The notes below the pieces were generated by a model. It saw nothing but the letters and a program-made list of their open reading frames with translations, was not told where the DNA came from and did not search any database. A stretch of DNA of 64,000 nucleotides. Source: Candidatus Accumulibacter cognatus. GTDB lineage: Bacteria > Pseudomonadota > Gammaproteobacteria > Burkholderiales > Rhodocyclaceae. Position numbers and translations under genes: made by a program. Positions 1-9,019 of this stretch are shown piece by piece. Within the stretch, counting starts at the first letter, position 1, and every line of letters begins with the position of its first letter. The stretch is from the NCBI GenBank assembly GCA_013414765.1, contig CP058708.1:615553-679552 (forward strand), given 5' to 3'.

Positions 1-791
1 AGGAGGAACAAGGGGTGCTCGGCACCGACCCACTCCGGTTCGCAAACGTCGGACTGTCCGGCGATCACGTCGTGCCACCAGATGTCTCGGCCGGCAACCA
101 TATGGCAGGCACCGCCGGTACGTTGAAAGACGATCACGTCCTTGACCGACTCGCACCCACCCAGCGCAATGCCCTCGTCGACGGCCGGCTTGAGCGGGAT
201 CTTCTTGCCGCCTCGGCATTGCTCGTCGGCGGTAATCACCGCTACGGCACCGGCGTCGTTGATCCGGTCGCGTACCGACTGTGCCGAAAAACCACCGAAA
301 ACGACCGAGTGAATGGCGCCGATGCGCGCACAGGCCTGCATCGCAACGATGCCCTCAACGCCCATTGACATGTAGATCAGCACCCGGTCGCCCTTCTTGA
401 TGCCACGCGCGCGAAGCCCGTTGGCAAACTGGCTTACCCGTGACAGCAGCTCATGGTAGGTTACCCGCTTGACTTCGCCGTCATCGGATTCGAAAACGAT
501 CGCCACCTTGTCGCCGAGACCGGCTTCGATGTTGCGATCGAGGCAGTTGTACGAAACATTCAGCGTGCCATCGGCAAACCACTTGAAGAAGGGCGCATTG
601 GAATCGTCAAGCACCTGCGTAAACGGCGTTCTCCAGGATACATGCTCGCGGGCCAGGCGGCCCCAGTAACCGGTGTAATCGCTTGCCGCCTCGGCGCACA
701 GCGCCCGGTAGGCATCCATGCCCGAAATCGTGGCCTGCTTGACAAATTCAGCAGAGGGCTCAAAAAAATTTACGGCCTCGTTCAATGACAT
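1..791 (-). CDS. acs: Acetyl-CoA synthetase, N-terminal part (cut by window edge)
   Basis: AMP-forming acetate:CoA ligase, which activates acetate to acetyl-CoA in the cytosol. About 263 N-terminal residues are visible; the 3' end lies outside the window. The start reads [16 protein letters not shown] and is preceded by a good AGGAGA ribosome site. The N-terminal ACAS domain is followed by the typical YNCLDRN and [11 protein letters not shown] stretches and the [15 protein letters not shown] segment of the acyl-adenylate superfamily; the catalytic C-terminal lysine region is not in view. A propionyl-CoA synthetase is the main alternative, but the N-terminal layout fits Acs better. It is transcribed away from the UPF0114 gene. 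Confidence 0.9.
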   Translation of the reverse strand, partial: MSLNEAVNFFEPSAEFVKQATISGMDAYRALCAEAASDYTGYWGRLAREHVSWRTPFTQVLDDSNAPFFKWFADGTLNVSYNCLDRNIEAGLGDKVAIVFESDDGEVKRVTYHELLSRVSQFANGLRARGIKKGDRVLIYMSMGVEGIVAMQACARIGAIHSVVFGGFSAQSVRDRINDAGAVAVITADEQCRGGKKIPLKPAVDEGIALGGCESVKDVIVFQRTGGACHMVAGRDIWWHDVIAGQSDVCEPEWVGAEHPLFL

Positions 792-904
792 GTCCGGTCT
801 CCTGTTTAGGTATTGGTAGAGAATTCAAGAAAGCGATGCTACAAGTCACGAAAAACTCGTTGTTCGCGCCCCCCGCCTAGCGCAAGGCAGATCTAGATCT
901 ATAT

Positions 905-944
905 CTATAAGCAGCTGCTCCTCTCTCTATAAGCGGCTGCTCCT
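905..944. repeat. Two 18-bp direct repeats upstream of acs
   Basis: CTATAAGCAGCTGCTCCT at 905-922 recurs at 927-944 with one mismatch (A to G). The start-to-start distance is 22 bp, about two helical turns, and the pair lies 114-153 bp upstream of the acs start in the acs/UPF0114 intergenic region (792-1066). An AT-rich stretch with AGATCT repeats precedes it (890-909). This arrangement is compatible with a tandem regulator-binding site, but no known operator is recognised. Nothing else is seen in 792-1066. Confidence 0.5.
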
Positions 945-1066
945 GCCTCTTGTCACGCCAAGTGGGCCAGATTAGACGCTGCCAATCTTACATACCACTT
1001 ACGGCATGGCCGCAACACAACGGAAACAGGCCTTGATGCTAGAATCTCGCTTCCTCCCTCTTCACC

Positions 1067-1633
1067 GTGAAGCAAATGGCCTCCCTGAAACCCGCTGTTG
1101 ACAAACTCGAGATGTTCATCTTCTGGAGCCGCTGGCTGCAGGCACCGCTCTATCTGGGTCTGATCATTGCTCAGGGCGCGTATGTGTATCTGTTCATGAT
1201 CGAGTTGTCACACCTGATTCATAACCTCTTTTTCAGCAGCACACGGATTAGCGAGACCGAGGTGATGCTCGTCGTCCTCGGCCTGATCGACGTGGTGATG
1301 ATCGCCAACCTGCTGATCATGGTGATCATCGGCGGCTACGAAACCTTTGTCTCCCGACTCGACCTCGAAGGCCACCCCGACCAGCCGGAATGGCTCTCGC
1401 ACGTCAATGCCGGGGTGCTCAAGATCAAACTGTCGACGGCGATCATCGGCATCTCGTCGATCCATCTGCTGAAGACCTTCATCAACGCAGCGAATTTGAG
1501 CGAGCATACGATCATGTGGCAAGTCATGATCCATGCCCTTTTTCTGTGCTCGGCGCTGGCCATGGCCTGGGTCGACCGCATCATGACCCAGACCATCCTG
1601 CTCGGAAAGTCACCGCACGCCGCGCGGCACTGA
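1067..1633 (+). CDS. UPF0114 (YqhA-type) membrane protein
   Basis: Integral inner-membrane protein of the YqhA/UPF0114 family, function unknown. At 188 aa it has the family's usual length. Hydrophobic segments are visible at about residues 20-45, 65-90 and 125-170, and the family-like stretch [19 protein letters not shown] lies near the middle. A GTG at 1067 gives the longest frame; an ATG at 1076 is an alternative start. No strong ribosome site precedes either. The gene is followed after about 55 bp by fumarase on the same strand and could be cotranscribed with it. Confidence 0.85.
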   Translation: MKQMASLKPAVDKLEMFIFWSRWLQAPLYLGLIIAQGAYVYLFMIELSHLIHNLFFSSTRISETEVMLVVLGLIDVVMIANLLIMVIIGGYETFVSRLDLEGHPDQPEWLSHVNAGVLKIKLSTAIIGISSIHLLKTFINAANLSEHTIMWQVMIHALFLCSALAMAWVDRIMTQTILLGKSPHAARH

Positions 1634-1689
1634 ACAGAGACCCGCCGCGGGGAAGGGCCCCGCGGGCCACCCACGAGAGAGAACCTGAA

Positions 1690-3210
1690 ATGACCACGAT
1701 CAAGCAGGAAGATTTCATCCAGAGCATAGCCGACGCATTCCAGTACATTAGTTACTACCATCCGCTTGACTACATCAAGGCGCTCGGCGCCGCTTACGAG
1801 CGCGAGCAGAGTCCGGCCGCCAGGGATGCGATTGCCCAGATCCTGACCAACAGTCGCATGTGTGCCGAGGGACACCGCCCGATTTGCCAGGACACGGGGA
1901 TCGCCGTGATCTTCCTCAAGGTCGGCATGGACGTCAAATGGGAAGCCACCCTGTCGGTCCAGGAAATGTGCGACGAGGGCGTGCGCCGCGCCTACAACAA
2001 TCCGGACAACAAGCTGCGGGCCTCGGTGTTGCTCGACCCGGGCGGCGCACGCAAGAACTCGCGCGACAATACGCCCGCAGTCGTGCATTATGAGATCGTT
2101 CCCGGACATCATCTCGAGATCATCTGCGCCGCCAAGGGCGGTGGTTCGGAAAACAAGTCCAAGTTCTACGCGCTCAACCCCTCGGACTCGATCGTCGACT
2201 GGGTTCTCAAGACCGTACCGACGATGGGTGCCGGCTGGTGTCCACCTGGAATCCTGGGCATCGGCATTGGCGGCACACCCGAGAAGGCCATGCTGCTGGC
2301 CAAGGAATCGCTGATGGCGCCGGTCGACATGCACGAGCTGATCGCCCGTGGCGCGCGCAATCGCGTCGAGGAACTGCGCCTGGAACTTTACGAAAAAGTC
2401 AATGCGCTGGGAATTGGCGCGCAGGGCCTCGGCGGACTGACCACCGTCCTCGATGTCAAGATCCTCGACTACCCGACGCATGCGGCCAGCCTGCCGGTGG
2501 CGATGATTCCCAACTGTGCCGCGACGCGGCACGCGCACTTCCATCTCGACGGTTCCGGGCCAGCCATTCTGATACCACCGGACCTCGGCGAATGGCCCGA
2601 GGTCAACTGGACGCCCAATACCGAGACCTCGACGCAGGTCAACCTCGATACCCTGACACCAGCCGAGGTTGCCTCCTGGAAGCCCGGTCAAACCCTGCTC
2701 CTCAACGGCAAGATGCTGACCGGCCGCGACGCCGCCCACAAACGCATTCAGGACATGTTGGCCAAAGGCGAAAAGCTGCCGGTTGACTTCACCAACCGCG
2801 TCATCTACTACGTTGGTCCGGTTGATCCGGTTCGCGACGAGGTCGTTGGCCCGGCCGGCCCAACGACCGCCACGCGGATGGACAAATTCACCGAGATGAT
2901 GCTGGCCCAGACCGGACTGATCTCGATGGTCGGCAAAGCAGAGCGTGGCCCGACCGCGATCGAAGCGATCAGGAAACACCAGTCGGCGTATCTGATGGCC
3001 GTCGGTGGGGCAGCCTACCTGGTCGCGAAAGCGATCAAGACCGCCAGGGTGGTCGCTTTCGCCGATCTCGGCATGGAAGCGATTTACGAGTTCGATGTCA
3101 GGAACATGCCGGTCACTGTCGCCGTCGATTCGACCGGGACATCGGTACACCATACGGGTCCGAAGGAATGGCAGGCCAGGATCGGCAAGATTCCGGTAGC
3201 CGTTGCCTGA
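1690..3210 (+). CDS. fumA: Fumarate hydratase, class I (4Fe-4S)
   Basis: Reversible hydration of fumarate to malate in the TCA cycle. The protein is 506 aa, the usual size of single-chain class I fumarases with the N-terminal (alpha) and C-terminal (beta) domains fused. Candidate iron-sulfur cysteines are visible at about residues 66 (RPICQDTG), 184 (GAGWCPPG) and 276 (IPNCAATRHAH). The C-terminal swivelling domain holds GPTTATRMDKFTE and ends in TGTSVHHTGPKEW. The ATG at 1690 is chosen because a GAGAGA ribosome site precedes it; the frame is open further upstream, but that part is antisense-like and unconserved in character. Confidence 0.95.
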   Translation: MTTIKQEDFIQSIADAFQYISYYHPLDYIKALGAAYEREQSPAARDAIAQILTNSRMCAEGHRPICQDTGIAVIFLKVGMDVKWEATLSVQEMCDEGVRRAYNNPDNKLRASVLLDPGGARKNSRDNTPAVVHYEIVPGHHLEIICAAKGGGSENKSKFYALNPSDSIVDWVLKTVPTMGAGWCPPGILGIGIGGTPEKAMLLAKESLMAPVDMHELIARGARNRVEELRLELYEKVNALGIGAQGLGGLTTVLDVKILDYPTHAASLPVAMIPNCAATRHAHFHLDGSGPAILIPPDLGEWPEVNWTPNTETSTQVNLDTLTPAEVASWKPGQTLLLNGKMLTGRDAAHKRIQDMLAKGEKLPVDFTNRVIYYVGPVDPVRDEVVGPAGPTTATRMDKFTEMMLAQTGLISMVGKAERGPTAIEAIRKHQSAYLMAVGGAAYLVAKAIKTARVVAFADLGMEAIYEFDVRNMPVTVAVDSTGTSVHHTGPKEWQARIGKIPVAVA

Positions 3211-3244
3211 ATTTCCGGGAGATCACGGTGTCACAGGCGGGGGG

Positions 3245-3263
3245 CCGGTTCCGGACCGGTTTT
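3245..3263 (+). terminator. Weak hairpin with T-run after fumarase
   Basis: CCGGT (3245-3249), TCCGG loop and ACCGG (3255-3259) are followed by TTTT. The stem is only 5 bp, so this is a weak intrinsic terminator candidate between fumarase and the RidA-like gene. Confidence 0.3.
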
Positions 3264-3277
3264 ACGGGGAATAAAGC

Positions 3278-3634
3278 ATGGCGATAGAGCGACCGATCGA
3301 GCGATATGGAACGACCCAGCGGTATTCAGATGTTTGCGCTCATGAGAATACCATCTATCTTGTCGAAACACCGCAGACGCTTGACAGCAACGCTGCCACG
3401 CAAACACGCGAGGTGCTGGCCGGCGTCGAAAAGCTTCTGGAACAGGCTGGGAGCGACAAGACACGCCTGCTGCTGGTCACCATTTACCTGCGCGACATCG
3501 ACGATTTGATCGCCGTCAACGCAGTCTGGGACCGCTGGATTCCGCACGGGACCGCGCCGGCGAGGGTCTGCGTCGAAGCCAGGCTGGCTCATCCCGATTT
3601 CCTCATCGAAGTTGCCGTTGTTGCCGCCCGCTAG
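3278..3634 (+). CDS. RidA/YjgF family protein
   Basis: Small cytosolic protein of the RidA (reactive intermediate deaminase) superfamily, whose studied members hydrolyse imine/enamine intermediates made by PLP enzymes. It is 118 aa. The conserved arginine in PARVCVEARLAHPDFLIEV, which binds the substrate carboxylate in RidA, is present, and the chain ends in the usual IEVAVVAAR strand. The N-terminus resembles the YjgH/RutC-like subgroup more than archetypal RidA, so the exact substrate is unknown. A GGGGA ribosome site precedes the ATG. It lies between fumarase and glutamate racemase on the same strand. Confidence 0.8.
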   Translation: MAIERPIERYGTTQRYSDVCAHENTIYLVETPQTLDSNAATQTREVLAGVEKLLEQAGSDKTRLLLVTIYLRDIDDLIAVNAVWDRWIPHGTAPARVCVEARLAHPDFLIEVAVVAAR

Positions 3635-3729
3635 CTGCCTGGCGAACCGGCTCGCCGACAGCAGCTGGACATGCGAGCCAGCGAGCCGGGGCTGCCTGAC
3701 GCCTTCCGCGCAAGTCCCGGCCTGACCCG

Positions 3730-4515
3730 ATGATTGGCATTTTCGATAGCGGCATCGGTGGACTCTCGGTGTTGGCCGCCATCGCGAGTGCGCTACCGCA
3801 CGCCGACCTGGTTTACCTCGCCGATACGGCTCATCTTCCCTATGGTGACAAGGACGACGCCTACATCCGCAGGCGTGTGCTGACGATTGGCAACCATCTG
3901 GTCGACCAGGGCTGCGGGGTCATCGTCGTGGCCTGTAATACCGCGACCGCGGCCGCAGTCGAGGCTTTTCGTGAGACCTTCCCGAATCTTCCCGTGGTCG
4001 GCGTCGAGCCCGGCGTCAAACCGGCCGCGGCCAGGTCGCGCAGTGGTCGTATCGCCGTCCTGGCGACGCTGTCGACGGCGCGCAGCGAACGTCTGGCACA
4101 GTTGATCCGGCAACACGCGGGCAGCGTCCAGGTCGAGGTCGAGGCCTGTCCCGGCTGGGCCACCCGCGTCGAAACCCTGTCCCTCGACGACCCGGATTTC
4201 GTCGAGGAAGCGCGTGGTCATCTGACACCCTTGCTGGCGACTGGCGTCGATCAGATCGTTCTCGGTTGTACCCATTACGCTTTCCTCAGCCCGGTGCTGG
4301 AACCAATCGTTGCCCACCAGGCAACGCTGGTCGATGTCGCGGACGCCGTCGCCCGCCAGTGCGTTCGCCTGGCCGGTACCAATGCACTCGGGGACGGCCG
4401 ACTGACGCTTCTGGCCACCGCGCAGCCGGAAAAACTGCAGGCTGCCCTGCCCGTTCTCGGCCTACGCTGGCTCGACGACCGCCAGCACAGCGCCGCCCGC
4501 CTGGTCATCGCCTGA
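3730..4515 (+). CDS. murI: Glutamate racemase
   Basis: Cofactor-independent racemase that makes D-glutamate for peptidoglycan. It is 261 aa, the normal length. The N-terminal FDSGIGGLSV motif carries the catalytic-region Asp and Ser. The two catalytic cysteines are visible at about residue 69 (VVACNTATAAA) and 180 (VLGCTHYAF). The ATG at 3730 is the only start that keeps the family N-terminus; no strong ribosome site is seen. A dispersed palindromic repeat lies just downstream. Confidence 0.95.
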   Translation: MIGIFDSGIGGLSVLAAIASALPHADLVYLADTAHLPYGDKDDAYIRRRVLTIGNHLVDQGCGVIVVACNTATAAAVEAFRETFPNLPVVGVEPGVKPAAARSRSGRIAVLATLSTARSERLAQLIRQHAGSVQVEVEACPGWATRVETLSLDDPDFVEEARGHLTPLLATGVDQIVLGCTHYAFLSPVLEPIVAHQATLVDVADAVARQCVRLAGTNALGDGRLTLLATAQPEKLQAALPVLGLRWLDDRQHSAARLVIA

Positions 4516-4541
4516 ACATGGCCCCGCCAGCTCACCGCCTA

Positions 4542-4588
4542 ACGGCCATGACTTTCCCAGCCCTCCCGATCATGAAAGTCATGACCGT
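4542..4588. repeat. Dispersed palindromic repeat, copy 1
   Basis: A 47-bp element with arms ACGGCCATGACTTTC (4542-4556) and GAAAGTCATGACCGT (4574-4588), pairing at 14 of 15 positions around a CCTCCCGAT-containing loop. Related copies are at 44779-44822 and 60392-60437, both in the opposite orientation. A separate hairpin, CCTCCCC/GGGGAGG at 4592-4612, lies beside it. It sits between murI and the AI-2E permease gene. Confidence 0.75.
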
Positions 4589-4658
4589 TTCCCTCCCCCG
4601 CAAGTGGGGAGGAGAGATTCGTGAGTCGCATACGAGACTCTCACATTAAACAACTCCC

Positions 4659-5672
4659 ATGGATCCACTCAAGAAATCGACCGTCAGCGAGTACGCGTCC
4701 TGGATCATGGCCTTGCTGGCGATGCTGCTGGTCATCGAGGTGCACCTGTTGCCGGCGCTGATTGCCGGCTTGCTGGTGTATGAACTGGTACATGTGCTGG
4801 CGCCGTTCTTTGCCCGCCATCTCTCGAGCACGCGCGCCAAGGCCATGGCCGTTGGTCTGGTCGTGTTGTGGGTCCTCGGCGCGGTCACTGCGGCCGTGCT
4901 CGGACTGATGGTCTTCATGAACAGCGAGGGCGGCAGTTTCGCTGCCCTGCTCGCAAAAATGGCCGAGATCATCGAGACTTCCCGCTCGACGCTGCCGAAC
5001 TGGCTCGCCGATTTGCTGCCGCGAGGCGGCGAGGCCATCCGCGAACGAGCCGGCCACTGGCTACGCGAACATTCGGCCGAATTGCAGATGATCGGCAAGG
5101 AGACCGGCCGCCTGCTCGCACACCTGCTGATTGGCATGGTCATCGGCGGCATGGTGTCCTTATGCGAGGCGGACACCGGCGAGAGCATGGGGCCGCTGGC
5201 ACGCGCGCTGGCCGAGCGGGTTTTTCGCCTCGGCGAAGCCTTCCGCCGGATTGTTTTCGCACAGGTCCGGATCTCGGCGCTCAACACCGCCTTCACCACG
5301 CTCTACCTCGTCGTTGTGCTACCGATCTTTGGCGTGCACCTGCCGCTCACCAAGACCATGATCGTCGTCACCTTCATCGCCGGCCTGCTGCCGGTCGTCG
5401 GCAACCTGATCTCCAATACCGTGATCTTCGTCGTCAGCCTGGCACATTCGCCCGGCGTCGCGATCTCGTCACTGGCTTTCCTGGTCTTCGTCCACAAGCT
5501 CGAATATTTTCTCAACGCGCGTATCGTCGGTGCCCAGATCCGGGCCAAGGCCTGGGAACTGCTGACCGCGATGCTGATCATGGAGAGCAGTTTCGGTCTC
5601 GCTGGTCTGGTGGCCGCGCCGATCTGTTACGCCTGGCTCAAGGACGAACTGTCGAGTCGGAAACTGATCTGA
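4659..5672 (+). CDS. AI-2E family transporter-like membrane protein
   Basis: Polytopic inner-membrane protein of 337 aa, of the AI-2E transporter family (TqsA/PerM/YdiK type); members export small solutes or act in Na+/H+ exchange. A hydrophobic N-terminal pair (residues about 12-35 and 65-90), a central amphipathic stretch and several C-terminal membrane segments are visible, including VTFIAGLLPVVGNLISNT, which matches the conserved GLLPxxG region of the family. The substrate cannot be read from sequence. The start follows the hairpins after murI. It converges with the permease gene at 5749. Confidence 0.8.
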   Translation: MDPLKKSTVSEYASWIMALLAMLLVIEVHLLPALIAGLLVYELVHVLAPFFARHLSSTRAKAMAVGLVVLWVLGAVTAAVLGLMVFMNSEGGSFAALLAKMAEIIETSRSTLPNWLADLLPRGGEAIRERAGHWLREHSAELQMIGKETGRLLAHLLIGMVIGGMVSLCEADTGESMGPLARALAERVFRLGEAFRRIVFAQVRISALNTAFTTLYLVVVLPIFGVHLPLTKTMIVVTFIAGLLPVVGNLISNTVIFVVSLAHSPGVAISSLAFLVFVHKLEYFLNARIVGAQIRAKAWELLTAMLIMESSFGLAGLVAAPICYAWLKDELSSRKLI

Positions 5673-5748
5673 GACGCCAGGCGAGAGGCGCTGTCCAGCA
5701 CCGCAAGGACTTTGCCATCGTCATCTCGGAAGTACAATACTGGCCCTC

Positions 5749-7083
5749 TCAGAAATACCTCCACCAGACATAAACGTTGCAGATCCCGACATGGATCAGC
5801 ATCAGCGGAAAGGCGATCCTGGTGTAGGTCATGAAGCGGAACGGAATGCCGTTGCGCTCGGCGATGCCGGCGACGGTCAGGTTGGCGCTGGCACCGATCA
5901 GCGTGCCGTTGCCGCCGAGACAGGCCCCCAGAGAAAGGCACCACCAGAGCGGCATCAGCGCGTCCGCGCCGCCGAATGCCGGCGCCATCGACTTGATCAG
6001 GGGAATCATCGTGGCCACGAAGGGGATGTTGTCGACGATTGCCGACAGGACTGCCGATGACCAGAGGATGCTGTAGCCCGTGACCTTGAAATCGCCGCCG
6101 GTCGCGGCGAGCAACTGATCGGCGAGCAGGCGCAGCAGGCCGGCATGCTCGACCCCGGCGATCACGATGAACAACCCGACGAAGAAAAAGATCGTGATCC
6201 ACTCGATCTCGTTGTACACCTTGACGACATTCTCCGACTGGTGCTCGGCCGATTTGCCGAGGTTGTCGAGCATCAACAGCAGCGCCGCCCCCGCCATGCC
6301 GATGGTGCCCGATTCCAGCCCCAGCGACCGCGCCATGACGAAGGCCACGATCACCAGGGCCAGCACCAGCGAGGCTCGTTTCAGCAGCCGCGAATCGCTG
6401 ATCGCCTCGCTTTCGTCGAAGGCCATGACTCGCGCGCGCAGTTCGGCCGTTGAGGCCATGCCGCGCCCCCAGATGAGATGAATCGAGATGACATGCACGA
6501 TCAGGATCACGGCGATCACCGGCGAAAGGTTGATCACAAAGTCGTTGAACGACAAACCGACCTGTCCGCCGATGAGGATGTTCGGTGGATCGCCGATCAG
6601 CGTCGCCGTACCCCCGATGTTCGACGCCAGGATCTGCGAGAACAGGAAAGGGTAGGGATTGACTTTCAGCGCTTCGGTGATGACCAGCGTCACCGGAACG
6701 ACGAGGAGCACGGTGGTGACGTTGTCGAGCAGCGCGGAAACGAGGGCGGTGACCACGGCCAGCATGGCGAGAATGCCGGCCGGGTTGGCTTTCACCAGTT
6801 TCGCCGACCAGATCGCCAGATACTCGAAAACACCCGACTTGCGGGTAATCGAGACGATGACCATCATCCCGACGAGCAGGCCGATGGTGTTGAAATCGAC
6901 GCCTGCGACCGCCTGCTCCTGCGTCAGCAGACCGAACATGACCATCAGCATGGCCCCGAGCAGCGCGATGATCGAGCGGTTCAGCCGCTCGCTGATGATC
7001 ACGCCATAGGTGACGATCATCACCACGGTCGCCAGCCACAGGGGATTGAGGCCCAACAGGACCCCGGAAGCAGCAGCATGCAT
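5749..7083 (-). CDS. ArsB/NhaD-superfamily (ion transporter) permease
   Basis: Secondary transporter of the ion transporter superfamily (SLC13 / ArsB / NhaD / P-protein group), 444 aa with about 11-12 membrane segments. Two internally repeated halves each carry the conserved hairpin signature: ALLDNVTTVLLVVPVTL with GGTATLIGDPPN in the N-half, and AIVDNIPFVATMIPLI with GGNGTLIGASAN in the C-half. The ion (Na+/H+, arsenite or a dicarboxylate) cannot be assigned. Its ATG overlaps the stop of the upstream CBS gene by one base (TAATG), so the two are very probably translationally coupled and the CBS protein may gate this permease. Confidence 0.85.
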   Translation of the reverse strand: MHAAASGVLLGLNPLWLATVVMIVTYGVIISERLNRSIIALLGAMLMVMFGLLTQEQAVAGVDFNTIGLLVGMMVIVSITRKSGVFEYLAIWSAKLVKANPAGILAMLAVVTALVSALLDNVTTVLLVVPVTLVITEALKVNPYPFLFSQILASNIGGTATLIGDPPNILIGGQVGLSFNDFVINLSPVIAVILIVHVISIHLIWGRGMASTAELRARVMAFDESEAISDSRLLKRASLVLALVIVAFVMARSLGLESGTIGMAGAALLLMLDNLGKSAEHQSENVVKVYNEIEWITIFFFVGLFIVIAGVEHAGLLRLLADQLLAATGGDFKVTGYSILWSSAVLSAIVDNIPFVATMIPLIKSMAPAFGGADALMPLWWCLSLGACLGGNGTLIGASANLTVAGIAERNGIPFRFMTYTRIAFPLMLIHVGICNVYVWWRYF

Positions 7084-7568
7084 TACTTGACCCTCCCGAT
7101 ACGGGCGAGAACATCCCAGACCGAAACGATGCCGAGCAGTTTCCCGTTCTCGACGACGGGCAGGACGTTGCGCTGCCGGTAGAGGAAAAGTAGGGCATTC
7201 ATCAGCGGGGTGTCCGGGGAAAGCACCGGCACCTCCCGGTCAAGGTGCTGGCTGACCGGGTCATTGGCGGCGGCCGCCATTCGTTCCTGCAGGTCGGCCA
7301 GCGAGTCCCGGATGAAGCCGACCCGCAAGAGGCGTGCCAAGGGTTGCTGGTCGGTATCGTGCGACAGAACCCGCGGCATGGCCAGTGCGACCAGCCGGCT
7401 GCGGGGCAGCATGCCGACGTAGCGGCCATCCGTATCAACCACCGGCAGCGCCGGCAAGCGCTCCCGGACCATCGTCTGCAGGGCAACCGATACCGAGTCG
7501 GTCGGCTTGAGCACGGTCGGTGGATCCGACATGATCGACCGGCACAAGGATTCTTGATCGTGTTTCAT
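7083..7568 (-). CDS. CBS-domain protein coupled to permease
   Basis: 161-aa soluble protein with a tandem CBS (Bateman) pair: CBS1 about residues 12-70 (IMSDPPTVLKPTDSVSVAL, ending YVGMLPRSRLVA) and CBS2 about 100-160 (VPVLSPDTPLMNALLFL, ending LLGIVSVWDVL). CBS pairs bind adenosine nucleotides or sense ionic strength. It has no catalytic domain. A clear AGAGGAG ribosome site precedes the ATG. The one-base overlap with the downstream permease suggests it is a regulatory subunit; this is inference. Confidence 0.85.
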   Translation of the reverse strand: MKHDQESLCRSIMSDPPTVLKPTDSVSVALQTMVRERLPALPVVDTDGRYVGMLPRSRLVALAMPRVLSHDTDQQPLARLLRVGFIRDSLADLQERMAAAANDPVSQHLDREVPVLSPDTPLMNALLFLYRQRNVLPVVENGKLLGIVSVWDVLARIGRVK

Positions 7569-8110
7569 GAAGCTCCTCTGGAGTCACCGAGAACGCCGCG
7601 AACGCTCTTCGGAGCATTCCGGAGAAGCGGAAAATTCGACGGCTGGCCGGAGTATGCCGAATCGTGCGAGCCGCTGTCAATCGCCAAGCCGCCGCCAGCA
7701 AGTCCCTGTTTTTTCTGGAGTGACGGTCCCGCGACTGAATTTTCACACTTTCTCAGGAGACCGCGGAAAGTCTCCCGTTTTGTCCATGAAAAGCGATGAA
7801 ACATGACTTTTACATGAATTGTGGAGCCAGCCCTCCAGCTTCAACCCCGTTGCGACCCCAAGACTTCCAAGGATTCCTCGGAGGGTGGTCAGGGTTTTGC
7901 TGCACGCAGCGCGCGATCGCTGCATCTGGAAGGACATCCAGAAGGAGCACACCGGAGTACCCGGGCGGTCAAGGAAGCGCTTGTCTGATCGGCCGTGAAG
8001 CCGACACTCTCCTGGAAGGGTTTCCCGGCCGCACGAACGAATTGGTCATGGAACCGGTCCAGCGTGTCGAGGGCGTGAATCAATCGCCCGTTCGACTGCC
8101 AACCGCCGAT
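7569..8110. other. Intergenic region without recognisable gene
   Basis: About 540 bp between the CBS gene at 7568 and the convergent-side end of the 8111 gene. Frames on both strands are short and have no recognisable domain or plausible ribosome site. It should hold the promoter for the CBS-permease pair near 7570-7700. No repeat or terminator stands out. Confidence 0.5.
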
Positions 8111-8551
8111 TCACTCACAAACGGTGACGGTCAGCGGAGCCATTTCCTTATAGAGAAGCCCGAGCGGCGGCTTGCGCGAGACGGCGATGATCCGGGTGCC
8201 CGGCGGGTAGATCAGATGATAGGCAAGAAACATGTGCGCCTCCTCGCTGCCGAGCAGCAGTTCGCGCAAAGCGGCATAGCCGGGATGGCCCAGAACCTCG
8301 ACTTCGTCGTAGTGGTGACGGTTGAGCCGTATGGAGCGCCGCTGGAACTCGATTTCGGGATGGTTTTCGCCAAGCAGTTCGTGCATCAAGCGATAGCGGA
8401 TCTCCGGCAGGACGATCACCCCGACGCTGTCGGCACCCACCAGCCACTCGACGGCTCTGGCTTCTCCGACCGGGTCCGGCTCGTGGTCGCCAAACGCCTG
8501 GCACCAGCGTGGAAAGTACGCCGAGTAACGACGAATGATCTTTTCCATCAC
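8111..8551 (-). CDS. Uncharacterised protein, last gene of the DUF1538-PII-CBS operon
   Basis: 146-aa soluble protein that I do not recognise. It begins MMEKIIRRYSAYFPRWCQAF and has an acidic N-terminal part (GDHEPDPVGEARAVEWL), a basic middle (RRSIRLNRHHYDEVEVLGHP) and a hydrophobic strand AHMFLAYHLIYPPGTRIIAV. No signal peptide or membrane segment is seen. It lies 9 bp after the upstream CBS gene on the same strand, so it is probably the last member of a four-gene operon with a DUF1538 permease, a PII-like protein and the CBS protein. Function unknown; a role in the same ion or signal response is inference. Confidence 0.65.
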   Translation of the reverse strand: MMEKIIRRYSAYFPRWCQAFGDHEPDPVGEARAVEWLVGADSVGVIVLPEIRYRLMHELLGENHPEIEFQRRSIRLNRHHYDEVEVLGHPGYAALRELLLGSEEAHMFLAYHLIYPPGTRIIAVSRKPPLGLLYKEMAPLTVTVCE

Positions 8552-8560
8552 CGGATGCCG

Positions 8561-8956
8561 CTAGCGGCCGCTGGTCGCGCGGTCGATCAGATGACTCACC
8601 ACGTCGGTATCCGAGACGAAGCCCTGCAACTCGTTGTTGTCGATGACCAGCACGCTCTTCACCGAGTACTGGATCATCAGGCGCGCCAGATAGCGGATTT
8701 CGAGGTGCTGCGAAACCTGCAGCGCCGGTTTCTGGGCAATGTCATAGACATTGAGCAGGTCGATGTCGCCGTCCTCGGCGATCACCGCCCGGGCAACGTC
8801 GCGGTAGGCGATCAGACCGTAGGCGTCGCCCGAATGGCGTTTTTCGACCACCAGCGACTTGACGCCCCGCTCCTTCATCATCAGCAGCGCCTCCCGGACG
8901 GTGGCCAGCGGACTGATGGTAACGATTTTCTTCTTCATGATTCCGGCAACCAGCAT
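8561..8956 (-). CDS. CBS-domain protein
   Basis: 131-aa tandem CBS protein (CBS1 about residues 1-60, from VAGIMKKKIVTISPLATV; CBS2 about 75-131, ending GFVSDTDVVSHLID). A small ligand-sensing module, probably binding adenine nucleotides. The ATG at 8956 is chosen over one seven codons upstream because a GGAGTG ribosome site sits at the right distance before it. It lies between the PII-like gene (63 bp upstream) and the unknown 146-aa gene (9 bp downstream). Confidence 0.85.
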   Translation of the reverse strand: MLVAGIMKKKIVTISPLATVREALLMMKERGVKSLVVEKRHSGDAYGLIAYRDVARAVIAEDGDIDLLNVYDIAQKPALQVSQHLEIRYLARLMIQYSVKSVLVIDNNELQGFVSDTDVVSHLIDRATSGR

Positions 8957-9019
8957 GGCAAACACTCCTTCAGTCAATGATCGTGATCAGCAAGCGGGCA
9001 GGCCCATATCCGCATGCGC

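Noticed and set aside
1336-3153. 605-codon open frame on the minus strand
   Set aside because: It is antisense to fumarase and UPF0114 and its translation is Arg/His/Asp-rich without any domain; long antisense frames are common in high-GC DNA.
7796-8980. 394-codon open frame on the plus strand
   Set aside because: It is antisense to the 146-aa gene and the CBS gene, both of which have better start sites, and has no recognisable domain.
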